DNA of 64,000 bases. It comes from Pedococcus aerophilus (GTDB lineage Bacteria > Actinomycetota > Actinomycetes > Actinomycetales > Dermatophilaceae). The stretch spans positions 1,783,942-1,847,941 of the forward strand of contig NZ_BAAARN010000001.1 in NCBI RefSeq assembly GCF_039532215.1, written 5' to 3'. The position numbers were made by a program, and so were the translations under genes. The first letter of the stretch is position 1. The number at the start of each line of letters is the position of its first letter. Shown here piece by piece: positions 1 to 7,189 of this stretch. Below the pieces are notes generated by a model, which had not been told where the DNA came from, made no database searches, and worked only from the letters and a program-made list of their open reading frames with translations.

Positions 1-1082
1 TCGACGTCCTTGACGATGTCGATGTCGAGGTTGTTGTCGACGACGTTGACGACCAGGTCGCTGACGCAGATGCGCGTCGAGGTCGGGGTTGCCAGCGGGA
101 GACGGGCAGCTGGTGCGCACCACTGGCAGCCTCCGACGCGGTGGTGGCTGCCGATGAGTGGCAGGTCGCGATCGCGCCCATCGGCGTCGGTGACGGTGGT
201 GAAGGCGGGCACGAAGTGGACACCGGCGTTGGGTGCCCGGTGGGAGATGACGCGCACCCCGAGGATGGCGCGGCGGGCGGCGCCGGGCCCGTCAAGGTCG
301 TCCAGCGGGGCCAGGTAGTCGGCCATGTCGCGCAGGTCGGAGGCGACCTTGCCGGCTACCCAGCGGTCGCGTTCGATGACGCCGGCCCGGGAGGCCGTGT
401 AGACCCGGTCGAGCAGAAGGCCCCGCCCCGGTCCGTCCGGGTGGGTCCAGACGACGCGGGGTCGGCGGACGAAGCTCACGGCGAAGCCAGCGCGACCGGC
501 GAACGCGGCAGCCGGGCCGGAGCCGGCGTCGTCGAGCTCTCCGCACAGCTCGGCGTACCACTTGCGCAGGTGGTTGCGGGGCGTGAACTCCAGGTGGCTG
601 GGGTGCTCCCACGTCAGCAGGTGACGGGCTGCGGCCTCGGCGAACATGGGCCCGCGCCGGTCCAGTCCGGTGCCGGCGTGACGCGGCGTCAGGGCCTGCA
701 GGTAGTGGGTCAGGGTGCGCGCCTGCTCGTCCAGGCTGGCCGGAAAGCCCGAGCTGAGGATGTCGTGGGCGAGCTCCTCGGCCAGCAGGATGGCCGCCAG
801 GTCCCGGGTGGAGGGCCGCGCGTTCAGGTCCGGTCCGCTGCTCGTGCGGGACGCGCTGGTCGCGTGCCGGGTGATCGCGACCCGTCCGGGAAGGTGGGCA
901 GCCTGTGCCGCCTGCGTCGTCGGGCGGATCTGGTCGGCCTGGGCGTAGGTGCTGGCCCGCTGAAGGCGCATCGAGTGGCTCATCGCGAGACCGGGGTTGG
1001 CTCGAAGGGACGTGGGGAAGTCTCGACCGAGTTCGTCGCGGAACGCCGCAGGCGTGTGGCGGGGTGTGGTTTGGGTTGGCAT
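1..1082 (-). CDS. Hypothetical protein of the mobile element (3' end outside window)
   Basis: An open frame of 360 codons runs on the minus strand from ATG at 1082 to the window edge without a stop, so the C-terminus is missing. The reading frame has normal actinobacterial codon use and a sensible residue composition, unlike the Arg/Pro-rich opposite and alternative frames. A CxxC pair (CQWC, near residue 318) could bind metal, and the visible part ends in an Asp-rich stretch. I do not recognise the family. It is divergent from the HTH gene at 1226, with a 14-bp palindrome between them, which suggests joint control. That it is a real gene is fairly sure; its role is unknown. Confidence 0.7.
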   Translation of the reverse strand, partial: MPTQTTPRHTPAAFRDELGRDFPTSLRANPGLAMSHSMRLQRASTYAQADQIRPTTQAAQAAHLPGRVAITRHATSASRTSSGPDLNARPSTRDLAAILLAEELAHDILSSGFPASLDEQARTLTHYLQALTPRHAGTGLDRRGPMFAEAAARHLLTWEHPSHLEFTPRNHLRKWYAELCGELDDAGSGPAAAFAGRAGFAVSFVRRPRVVWTHPDGPGRGLLLDRVYTASRAGVIERDRWVAGKVASDLRDMADYLAPLDDLDGPGAARRAILGVRVISHRAPNAGVHFVPAFTTVTDADGRDRDLPLIGSHHRVGGCQWCAPAARLPLATPTSTRICVSDLVVNVVDNNLDIDIVKDV

Positions 1083-1156
1083 GGCCGCACCTGTGCCGGG
1101 AGGGTCGAAATCCACAGGTCGCGATACATGTTTCTGCCGTCCCGACGGCTGTGTCT

Positions 1157-1170
1157 GTCGTTGCAACGAC
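1157..1170. promoter_or_regulatory. Palindromic candidate operator between divergent genes
   Basis: GTCGTTGCAACGAC is a perfect 14-bp palindrome in the 143-bp gap between the minus-strand gene starting at 1082 and the HTH gene starting at 1226. Its position suggests an operator for the HTH protein. The binding role is inferred. Confidence 0.45.
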
Positions 1171-1225
1171 GCTGAACGCCGTTGGAACTACAGGGATTAA
1201 CTCTTCTGCTGGCAGGGTCACCCCC

Positions 1226-1669
1226 GTGAGCACGCAGGCGGGAGTCCCGGAGCGGGGAACCGCTCTGGACGGGCTCAAGCCGCGCGACTTCGCCCGCGAC
1301 CCGAACGCATGGCCGACCAGCCCCCTTCACATCCCGGCCGAGCTGCGGGGGCGAGGCCTGACGACTGAGCAGCTGCACGCGCACGTCGGGGCGATGGAGG
1401 AGCTGCGCCAGCTCGCACTCGCCTACGTCACCTACATCGGCCGGTCGGGCAAGAGCAACCAAGACGTGGCGCAGCGGCTCGGGGTGAGCCTGGGCGCGCT
1501 GCGGAACCTGCGCTCCGGCGCGGCTCTGCCCAGCGCCCGCACGTTGCTGCTGCTGCAGTACCTCATCCCGTCGCCCGAGCAGATGGAGGTCAGCGACTAC
1601 CGCGACTCCCTGACGCGCCGCCAGGACAAGCTCGCACAGCGAGAAGGTCGGACGCCACCCTCCCGCTAG
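1226..1669 (+). CDS. Small HTH DNA-binding protein
   Basis: A 147-residue protein beginning with GTG at 1226 (VSTQAGV). The frame stays open upstream to 905, but those codons give a Gly/Arg/Pro-rich sequence and overlap the divergent gene, so the GTG is preferred. Residues about 78-98 (DVAQRLGVS, then LRNLRSG) have the pattern of a helix-turn-helix, with the recognition helix around GALRNLR. The C-terminal 20 residues are basic and polar. It is probably a regulator of the element, acting on its own promoter and that of the divergent gene at 1082. No family closer than generic HTH can be named from sequence alone. Confidence 0.7.
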   Translation: MSTQAGVPERGTALDGLKPRDFARDPNAWPTSPLHIPAELRGRGLTTEQLHAHVGAMEELRQLALAYVTYIGRSGKSNQDVAQRLGVSLGALRNLRSGAALPSARTLLLLQYLIPSPEQMEVSDYRDSLTRRQDKLAQREGRTPPSR

Positions 1670-1795
1670 AGGCGCCCCAGGCCGGACGAGGGGCCCCCCC
1701 TGGAGCATGGTCGAGCGCACCTGCGGGTGGCGTGTAGTGGTCTTCACGGGTCACCGTCCGACTGTTGCGTGTCTCGTTCCCAGGGGTGCACCATA

Positions 1796-1817
1796 GTTCG
1801 AACACATGTTCGAACAC
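1796..1817. promoter_or_regulatory. Tandem GTTCGAACAC repeats around the start of the MucR-like gene
   Basis: Two identical copies of GTTCGAACAC (1796-1805 and 1808-1817) are 12 bp apart and straddle the ATG at 1806. Each contains the 8-bp palindrome GTTCGAAC. No Shine-Dalgarno sequence is visible, so the gene may be translated from a leaderless message and autorepressed here. This is an inference from position. Confidence 0.45.
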
Positions 1818-2474
1818 AAGGGGGTGCACGGGTTGGGTGGACGGGGCGCTTCGAGGGGTCTGACCGAGCCGCACATCCCGGTGGGCCGGCACCCTGACGG
1901 CGCCTGGTTGTTCGCGCCGGTCGGGTCGATGCTCGTCGTGGCGTCCGGCTCCAGGGTGGTCTGCCACGGCTGTGGCGAGGCGTTGGAGGCGATCTCGAGG
2001 GCGCACGCGGGCAGGCATGGTCTGGATCTAGCTGGGTACCGGGAGCGGTTCGGGTTGAACCGGAAGACGTCGCTGCTGGCGCCGACGTTGGCTGCGGCGC
2101 GGGCGGCGGAGGGTCGGCGCCGATGGGCGGGGAACGAAGGGGTCCGTGCCGGGCTGGCGGTGGGCCAGGAGATGGCACGCTCGGGGGCCTTGTACGTCTT
2201 GGGTGCGGGCGCTCAGCCAGTGGGTGGCCGTCGGGCGCAGGGTCGGGTGCCGGCGTCGGCCGAGGGGGCGTCGCCGGCGTTGCGGGCGCATCGGGAGGCC
2301 CGGGTGGCCGCGGCTCGGGCCCGGTGGGAGGCGCGGGCGGTGGCGCTCGGGTTCGCCGACCTGGCGGCGTACCTGGACGACCGGGTGGCGTCGGGTGCGT
2401 CAGCGCACCGGGTTCGGACGGAGCTGGGCTGCGGTGGCACTGTCGCGGCGCGGTTGCTCGTGGAGCGGTCCTGA
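1806..2474 (+). CDS. MucR/Ros-type zinc-finger DNA-binding protein
   Basis: A 222-residue protein. Residues about 50-100 match the MucR/Ros pattern: Cys53-x2-Cys56, then His67 and His71, followed by a GYRERFGL segment and an APTLAAARA helix, as in the LTPEEYR-x-WGL-x-APxYAxxR core of that family. MucR proteins bind DNA through one zinc finger. The second half is Ala/Arg-rich and helical, and ends in a second possible HTH (residues about 195-222, ASAHRVRTELGCG). ATG 1806 sits between two GTTCGAACAC repeats. Such proteins are common in actinobacterial phages and integrative elements. Family assignment is good; targets are unknown. Confidence 0.75.
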   Translation: MFEHKGVHGLGGRGASRGLTEPHIPVGRHPDGAWLFAPVGSMLVVASGSRVVCHGCGEALEAISRAHAGRHGLDLAGYRERFGLNRKTSLLAPTLAAARAAEGRRRWAGNEGVRAGLAVGQEMARSGALYVLGAGAQPVGGRRAQGRVPASAEGASPALRAHREARVAAARARWEARAVALGFADLAAYLDDRVASGASAHRVRTELGCGGTVAARLLVERS

Positions 2475-2595
2475 AGTGGCATGTGCGGCGGTCGGGGGTG
2501 GCTGCAGGGGCGTGTTGGGTCGGCACGGTGGTTGGTCTTGCGGCGGTTGCTGCGACGGTTCGGTTGATGGGAAGTAGCCTTCGGGGGTGTCGGTG

Positions 2596-3435
2596 ATGAC
2601 GGAGCTGCGGCCGCGCGGGGCGGGCGCGGGTGCCAGGGGGCGCTCGGGTGGTCGTGCCGTGTTCGCTCGGGAGGCGCACATGCTGGCGCCGTTGGCGGAG
2701 GCTGCGGCGGCGCTGTGTTCGGGGTTGTCTGGCGACCCGCAGGTGTTCTTCGAGGTGCCGTTGGCCGCCGGGGTGCCGGACATGGTCGTCGTGACGTTCG
2801 ATGCCGCGGTTATGGAGGCGCGCCAGGTCGCCGGACTGGGTCCGGTGACGGATGTGTCCGCGGTCAGGACGTTGGTGGGTCTGGGCGCCGGCGCCACCGG
2901 TGTCGACGACCTTGCTGTCGCCGCCGGGTTGAGCGCGGGACACTTGCGGCGAACGGTCCTGCCCTCCCTGTCGGATGCGGGGTGGGTGGAGCGTGTTGGA
3001 GGCAAGGACGTTGTGCTGCTGCACCCGGTGCGTCCGGTGGTGTCGTGGGCCGTCGCGGTGGAGGCGAAGCGCTCAGCCTGGGCCCAGGCGGTTTCGCAGG
3101 CTCACCGCATGCTTCCGGCTGCCGACCGGGTCTTCGTTGCGCTGGACGCAGCGCGTGCGGGGCGGGCCGTCGGGAACGCCAAGCACCTCGCCTCGTTGGG
3201 TGTGGGACTGGCGACGGTCGAGGCAGAGCCGGCGTTCGGCGCCTGCCAGGTCGCTGTCGTGTCTTCGCCGATGGCGGGGCGACCGGGGTTGCCGCGTGGG
3301 CACCGGGCTCCGAAGCTTGCGGCGAAGGTGCTGTTGGGTGAGCGGGTCTGGGAGTTGGAGTTGGCTGGTCGCAGGCACGGCCCGACGCAGCTGGTCTTCG
3401 GGCGTGACCTGTCGACTGGCGCAGGGCAGAGCTGA
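2596..3435 (+). CDS. PD-(D/E)XK-like protein with an internal winged helix
   Basis: About 279 residues from ATG 2596 (GTG 2587 is an alternative). Two segments resemble the restriction-endonuclease fold: an Asp in VPDMVVV (about residue 62), and a VEAKRSAW segment (Glu156, Lys158) followed by two Gln (Q164, Q168) and a strand RVFVALDA. This is the D...ExK...Q arrangement of PD-(D/E)XK proteins. Between them, residues about 100-140 look like a winged helix (DLAVAAGLSAGHLRRTVL). It could be a nuclease or a DNA-binding protein using the fold without cleavage. It lies in the same orientation as the MucR-like gene and converges on the gene ending at 3506. Confidence 0.65.
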   Translation: MTELRPRGAGAGARGRSGGRAVFAREAHMLAPLAEAAAALCSGLSGDPQVFFEVPLAAGVPDMVVVTFDAAVMEARQVAGLGPVTDVSAVRTLVGLGAGATGVDDLAVAAGLSAGHLRRTVLPSLSDAGWVERVGGKDVVLLHPVRPVVSWAVAVEAKRSAWAQAVSQAHRMLPAADRVFVALDAARAGRAVGNAKHLASLGVGLATVEAEPAFGACQVAVVSSPMAGRPGLPRGHRAPKLAAKVLLGERVWELELAGRRHGPTQLVFGRDLSTGAGQS

Positions 3436-3505
3436 CCGGCTGCGCAGCGCGAGCTGGCACCTGTGCGGCCGAAGCAGCGGGCCGGCTGGCCAGTCGGGCG
3501 ACGGG

Positions 3506-4918
3506 TCAGGGCAGCAGGGTCTCCCACTGGTCAAGGTGCTGCGGGCGAAGGTTGCCGGTGAGCGCGGTCGGGAGGGCCTTGATGAAGGTCTGCGCGTCGC
3601 GCACCTCTCGTAGAGCGGTGTGCCCGGGGCGTCGACCGCCGAGCAGGGCGGTGAGTTGCGCGCACTCCAGCAGGTAGTGCAGGTCCGCGGTCGGCTGGTG
3701 GTACGTGCCGTTGGCGATCGTGGCGGCCAGCCGCCGGCAGAAGCGGCACCCGCAGGTCAGGTGGTTAGGTTGGCCGCGCAGGGCGAGATGTTCGGCGTGC
3801 GGGATGCTGTGCAGAATGGTCCGGTCGAAGAACCGTTCGACTCTTGGCGGCTTGGGTCGGCCTTTCACGGCGCCGCCGCGACGCTGCGCCCCGTACATCT
3901 GCTCGCTCCAGCTCATCCCGGTGGAGAACCCCTGCGCGCCCCATGCCGTGGCGGCCCACCCGGTCAGGCCGGAGTTGGGCAGGATGAGCACCTTGTCCTC
4001 GATGGCGGCGGTGCTCGCGAGGTCGCGGTACCCGGCCAGGATGGCCGGTGTGTGCAGCTGCCCGTACCGGGGGTCGACGATGGGCCAGTAGAACCGCAGC
4101 CACCACAGGGGCTCGTTGCTCTCGACGAGCTCCTCCTTGAGCGCGTCACGAAGGTTCTTGGTCGTCAGCCACGTCGAGGGCAACGTCAGGTTGACGAACA
4201 TGTCTTCGTCCGCGAGCTGCGCTCGGGTGGCCCGGACCCAGTCCATCGCCTCCGCCAGCGCGGTGCGGCCGTTGGTGTCCGACACCCACCCGGTCGCGGA
4301 CAAGAACACGTTCGCGCCTGCGTCTGCCTGTGCGTCCAGCACCTGCCGTATCCACGCGGGGTCTGGTGCGGCGGGCACGCTGGACGCCCAGGCGTGGTGA
4401 GCGGTCGTGGCCGGGCTGTACGTGTCCGGGGCGCCTGAGCCGTCGAGGGCGTAGATCTCCGGGTCTGCGACCTTCATCGTGGCCGAGGCGCACAGGTCCA
4501 GGTACGCCCGAGCCTTGACCGGGCGCATCTTCGACAGGCGGATGACGGCGCCGACGCCGGCCCGACCGGCGACCTGCCTGCGTGCCACGGTGAGCAGCTC
4601 GGGCAGCATCTCGGCGTTGAAGTGGCTGCGGTGGACCAGGAACGACGGGACGTGCCCTTCGAGCATGTCCCGCAGGGACGACGGCGGCCCGGCTGACAGT
4701 CGGGTCAGGCGGCGGCGCGGGGCGGCGCCGCCCTGGTCGTCCGACGTCGCGGTGTCGCCCGCGGCGATTTCCGTCTCCTCGCTCGCGTCGACGACGTCGC
4801 CCGCCTGAGACGACTCGCGCATGGCGTCGGTGTCGACGTCGTCCTCCCGGTCGAGGGTGTCCTCGTCCAGGTCGGGGTCGGCGCCGTCGTACGGGTCGAT
4901 GCCGGTGTTCTCGCTCAT
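3506..4918 (-). CDS. Hypothetical TIM-barrel-like protein with CxCxxC metal site (possible TGT relative)
   Basis: A 470-residue protein. Residues 1-65 are strongly acidic and probably disordered. Residues about 85-345 alternate strands and helices in a barrel-like way (SFLVHRSHF, VGAVIRL, ANVFLSATG, MFVNLTL, WWLRFYWPIVDP, KVLILPNSG). The C-terminal part has CGCRFC (Cys389, 391, 394) followed by His407, His414 and a DLHYLLECAQ helix. A barrel followed by CxCxxC and His recalls the zinc site of tRNA-guanine transglycosylases and the DNA-modifying DpdA group, but the Cys-to-His spacing differs from TGT and I cannot place the catalytic aspartates. The kinase gene lies 83 bp upstream on the same strand, so the two may be co-transcribed. 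Confidence 0.6.
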   Translation of the reverse strand: MSENTGIDPYDGADPDLDEDTLDREDDVDTDAMRESSQAGDVVDASEETEIAAGDTATSDDQGGAAPRRRLTRLSAGPPSSLRDMLEGHVPSFLVHRSHFNAEMLPELLTVARRQVAGRAGVGAVIRLSKMRPVKARAYLDLCASATMKVADPEIYALDGSGAPDTYSPATTAHHAWASSVPAAPDPAWIRQVLDAQADAGANVFLSATGWVSDTNGRTALAEAMDWVRATRAQLADEDMFVNLTLPSTWLTTKNLRDALKEELVESNEPLWWLRFYWPIVDPRYGQLHTPAILAGYRDLASTAAIEDKVLILPNSGLTGWAATAWGAQGFSTGMSWSEQMYGAQRRGGAVKGRPKPPRVERFFDRTILHSIPHAEHLALRGQPNHLTCGCRFCRRLAATIANGTYHQPTADLHYLLECAQLTALLGGRRPGHTALREVRDAQTFIKALPTALTGNLRPQHLDQWETLLP

Positions 4919-5001
4919 GGTCTTCCCCCAGGTGGTCTGTGTGCTCCGGTTCGCGTTCCTGCGGCTGGGTGGCGTGGTGCCACGCTCGCGGGTCGAGTGG
5001 C

Positions 5002-5901
5002 CTAGGTGATGGCCGCGACGACGTCGGTCAGGTCCTTGGCGCCCCTGCGGGCGCTTCCCCGGTCCGCCGGATCTGGGTGGACCAGGCGGCGCACGATGTC
5101 TCCCAGCGCGGCAGGGACCGTCGCGGGCAGTGGTGCGGGACCTGCCTCAATCAGTCGGACCGCCTCGGTCAGCGACAGGTTCTGGGCGCCGTCGAAGAAC
5201 GGGTGCTTCCCGGTGAGCATCAGGTGCGCGACGACGCCGACCGCGAACACGTCGGCCGCCTTGCGAGCTCGTTCCTGCCGCAGCTGTTCGGGGGCCATGA
5301 ACCACGCGGTGCCCATCAGGGCCGGGTACGCGGTGATGGAGGCCCGGTCCAGCACCCGCGCCAAGCCCAGGTCGAGCAGCACGGGTCGGTTCCAGTCGCC
5401 GTCTCGGACGGCGATGTTCGCTGGCTTCACGTCACGGTGAACGGTGTCGACGGCGTGCAACGCCTCGAGGCCGACCAGTACGCCGCGAGCGAACCCGGCC
5501 ACGTCCCTGGCGCCCACGCGGGCCCCGGCGGGCAGGTTCGCGTCAACGTCGCCGCCAGCGATGTACTCGAACACCAGGGCCGCACGGTCCCCACGGGGCA
5601 GGCTGACCGTCCGGGCATCGTGCAGGGCGACGACGTGCGGGTTGCTCACCCGTCGCAAGCCTTCGACCTCCCGCGCCAGACGCTCCGTGGGGTACGTCGG
5701 CGACAGGATGACCTTGCCGGCTCGGTGGGTGCCGTCGGCGTAGTCCAGCCGCCATGTCTCCCCGAACGCCCCAGCACCCAACGGCTTGGCGGACGGCACG
5801 CCGAACGCAGCTTCCACCTCTTCGGGCGTCAGCGTGAATGTCGTAGCGCCCGCGTCCTCGTCACGATACGAAGCCCCAGACAGCACGATGTCGTCGTTCA
5901 T
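5002..5901 (-). CDS. Soluble Ser/Thr protein kinase (Hanks type)
   Basis: A 299-residue kinase from ATG 5901, chosen because AGGGGAAAG lies immediately upstream and the kinase domain starts 40 residues later; the frame extends upstream in Arg-rich sequence. It has a glycine loop GAGAFGET (42-49), Lys63, Glu80 in helix C, HRDVKPAN (155-162), DLG instead of DFG (177-179) and APEQ (203-206). All catalytic residues are present, so activity is likely. There is no transmembrane segment or extracellular sensor, unlike PknB. It sits upstream of the CxCxxC protein gene and may share a transcript. Substrates are unknown; a PASTA-like protein is encoded 1.3 kb away on the same element. Confidence 0.85.
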   Translation of the reverse strand: MNDDIVLSGASYRDEDAGATTFTLTPEEVEAAFGVPSAKPLGAGAFGETWRLDYADGTHRAGKVILSPTYPTERLAREVEGLRRVSNPHVVALHDARTVSLPRGDRAALVFEYIAGGDVDANLPAGARVGARDVAGFARGVLVGLEALHAVDTVHRDVKPANIAVRDGDWNRPVLLDLGLARVLDRASITAYPALMGTAWFMAPEQLRQERARKAADVFAVGVVAHLMLTGKHPFFDGAQNLSLTEAVRLIEAGPAPLPATVPAALGDIVRRLVHPDPADRGSARRGAKDLTDVVAAIT

Positions 5902-6291
5902 CTTTCCCCTGACGCTGAAGCCCCCGAGCGACCTCTTCGACCGCTGCACCATCTCCAACTCGGCCATCTTGGACGACAATGCCCGCGTCTGCGGGGACTT
6001 CCGCCGTTTTCGGCCGTAGCCCTCCCTGCCGATGACCGCTCGATGGCGGCTGCCGCGCGTCGCCGTTCGTGCAGTGCCGCGCGAACGGCGACGCGCGACA
6101 TCGGGGCCCGGGCCCCGGGTGGCAAGTCCGGCCGTCGGCTCGAGCATGGGCCGTTCGCCACTGGCGGCAGGTCACGAAGACAGGCCACTGCTCAGGACCT
6201 GGCGCCCGCCGCCACGGGGACGAATCGGCTCGTCATGGGGCCCGCGGGGGTACGGTGCGCAGGGCAGCGGGGACGTGTTCAGGGGGTCTGA
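5902..6291. other. Intergenic region with two strong dyads
   Basis: This 390-bp gap lies between the kinase gene (minus) and the next plus-strand ORF. It holds a perfect 16-bp inverted repeat (arms 6054-6069 and 6082-6097, 12-bp loop) and, 4 bp further on, the 16-bp perfect palindrome CGGGGCCCGGGCCCCG at 6102-6117. The kinase frame continues into this region to 6147, so a longer kinase cannot be wholly excluded. No other credible gene was seen. Confidence 0.5.
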
Positions 6292-6438
6292 GTGACGGAA
6301 CAGGGATGGCACGAGGTGAGGCTGGAACTGGCACCGACGGCCAGCTTCGCGGACGCTGCGCCCGCCGCGCAGTCCGGTGACGCGGCCTTTGGCCGGGCAA
6401 CAAGGTCGACGGGTCACTCAGCTCATGCCGACGACTGA
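6292..6438 (+). CDS. Possible small protein upstream of the excisionase-like gene
   Basis: A 48-codon frame starts at GTG 6292, with AGGGGG about 7 bp upstream, and ends at TGA 6438. It overlaps ATG 6425 of the next gene by 14 bp, and that ATG has no Shine-Dalgarno sequence of its own, so translational coupling is plausible. The peptide (VTEQGWHEVRLELAP..., ending HADD) matches no family I know. It may be a real small protein or a leader; the support is the ribosome-binding site and the overlap only. Confidence 0.35.
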   Translation: MTEQGWHEVRLELAPTASFADAAPAAQSGDAAFGRATRSTGHSAHADD

Positions 6439-7183
6439 GCACGTCCTGCACCGTCTCGGTCTCGGGACGACATGGGCTCACGTCATGCAGGAGGAGCTTG
6501 AGGCCGCCGAGGTGCCGTGTGATGACGGCAGGTGGGACCCGCAGGGCGTCGGTGCGTGGGTGCGTCGCATGCTGGTCGGAAGCGATCTGCTCACCAACAG
6601 CGACGTTCGTGTCATGGCGATGCGCCTGTCCTCGTTCCCGGCGACCACGATCCGGTCGCGAGCTCGAAGTCGGCTGCGCGGAACTGAGCTGGACCGGCGC
6701 GCCCTCATGCTGGCGCTGCGGTACACCCACGACCTGGCGCCGCTACGGACTGGACGCGCTGGTCACCGCCTCGTGACCACCGGGTGGCCCAGCGGTAGTG
6801 AACGGCCTGCCGTGGTCCAGCGTGCCATCGAGAAGCAGTGGGCGGACGGGGCCGACCGGGCCTCGATCGCCACCAAGTTCAACCTCGGCCCCAACGCGGG
6901 TGCGCGGCTGTGGGCGCAGTTGCCGCCCCGGCTCACGTCTGGGGCCATCACGGCCAGGTTCGGCTGGTCGCCCGACAACATCTTCCAGAAGCTGGCTCGG
7001 GGGACGTTCCCGCCGGCGGACGGCGTCGACGGGCAGACGAAGTGGTGGTGGCCAGGCACGGTCGACGCCTGGGAGCAGACCCGGACCATGGCTCAGTGCC
7101 CCCACTGCCCGGCCCGGGTCGAGCGTCTGACCACGCACATGCAACGCCATGGGCGTTCAGCCGTCGGCAACATTCAGCCCTGA
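6425..7183 (+). CDS. DNA-binding protein: excisionase-like HTH plus C2H2 zinc finger
   Basis: A 252-residue protein from ATG 6425 (GTG 6377 in the same frame is an alternative). Residues about 174-218 resemble the MerR/excisionase winged-helix pattern: ITARFGWSPDNIFQKL, then FPPADG and WWWPGTVDAWEQ, the strand-turn-helix typical of AlpA/Xis-like proteins. This is followed by a C2H2 finger, Cys225-x2-Cys228-x9-His238-x3-His242. An earlier helix pair (RASIATKFNLGPNAGARLW, about 145-163) may be another HTH. It is likely a DNA-binding accessory or control protein of the element, possibly with an excisionase-type role. It converges on the next gene with only a 6-bp gap. Confidence 0.65.
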   Translation: MPTTEHVLHRLGLGTTWAHVMQEELEAAEVPCDDGRWDPQGVGAWVRRMLVGSDLLTNSDVRVMAMRLSSFPATTIRSRARSRLRGTELDRRALMLALRYTHDLAPLRTGRAGHRLVTTGWPSGSERPAVVQRAIEKQWADGADRASIATKFNLGPNAGARLWAQLPPRLTSGAITARFGWSPDNIFQKLARGTFPPADGVDGQTKWWWPGTVDAWEQTRTMAQCPHCPARVERLTTHMQRHGRSAVGNIQP

Positions 7184-7189
7184 GGAGAG

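Noticed and set aside
292-1278. A 328-codon minus-strand frame near the left end
   Set aside because: It is Arg/Pro-rich and overlaps, in another frame on the same strand, the better frame that starts at 1082 and runs off the window.
5902-6147. An extended kinase of 381 residues
   Set aside because: The extra 82 residues are Arg/Gly-rich and cover the two dyads; ATG 5901 has a good ribosome-binding site.
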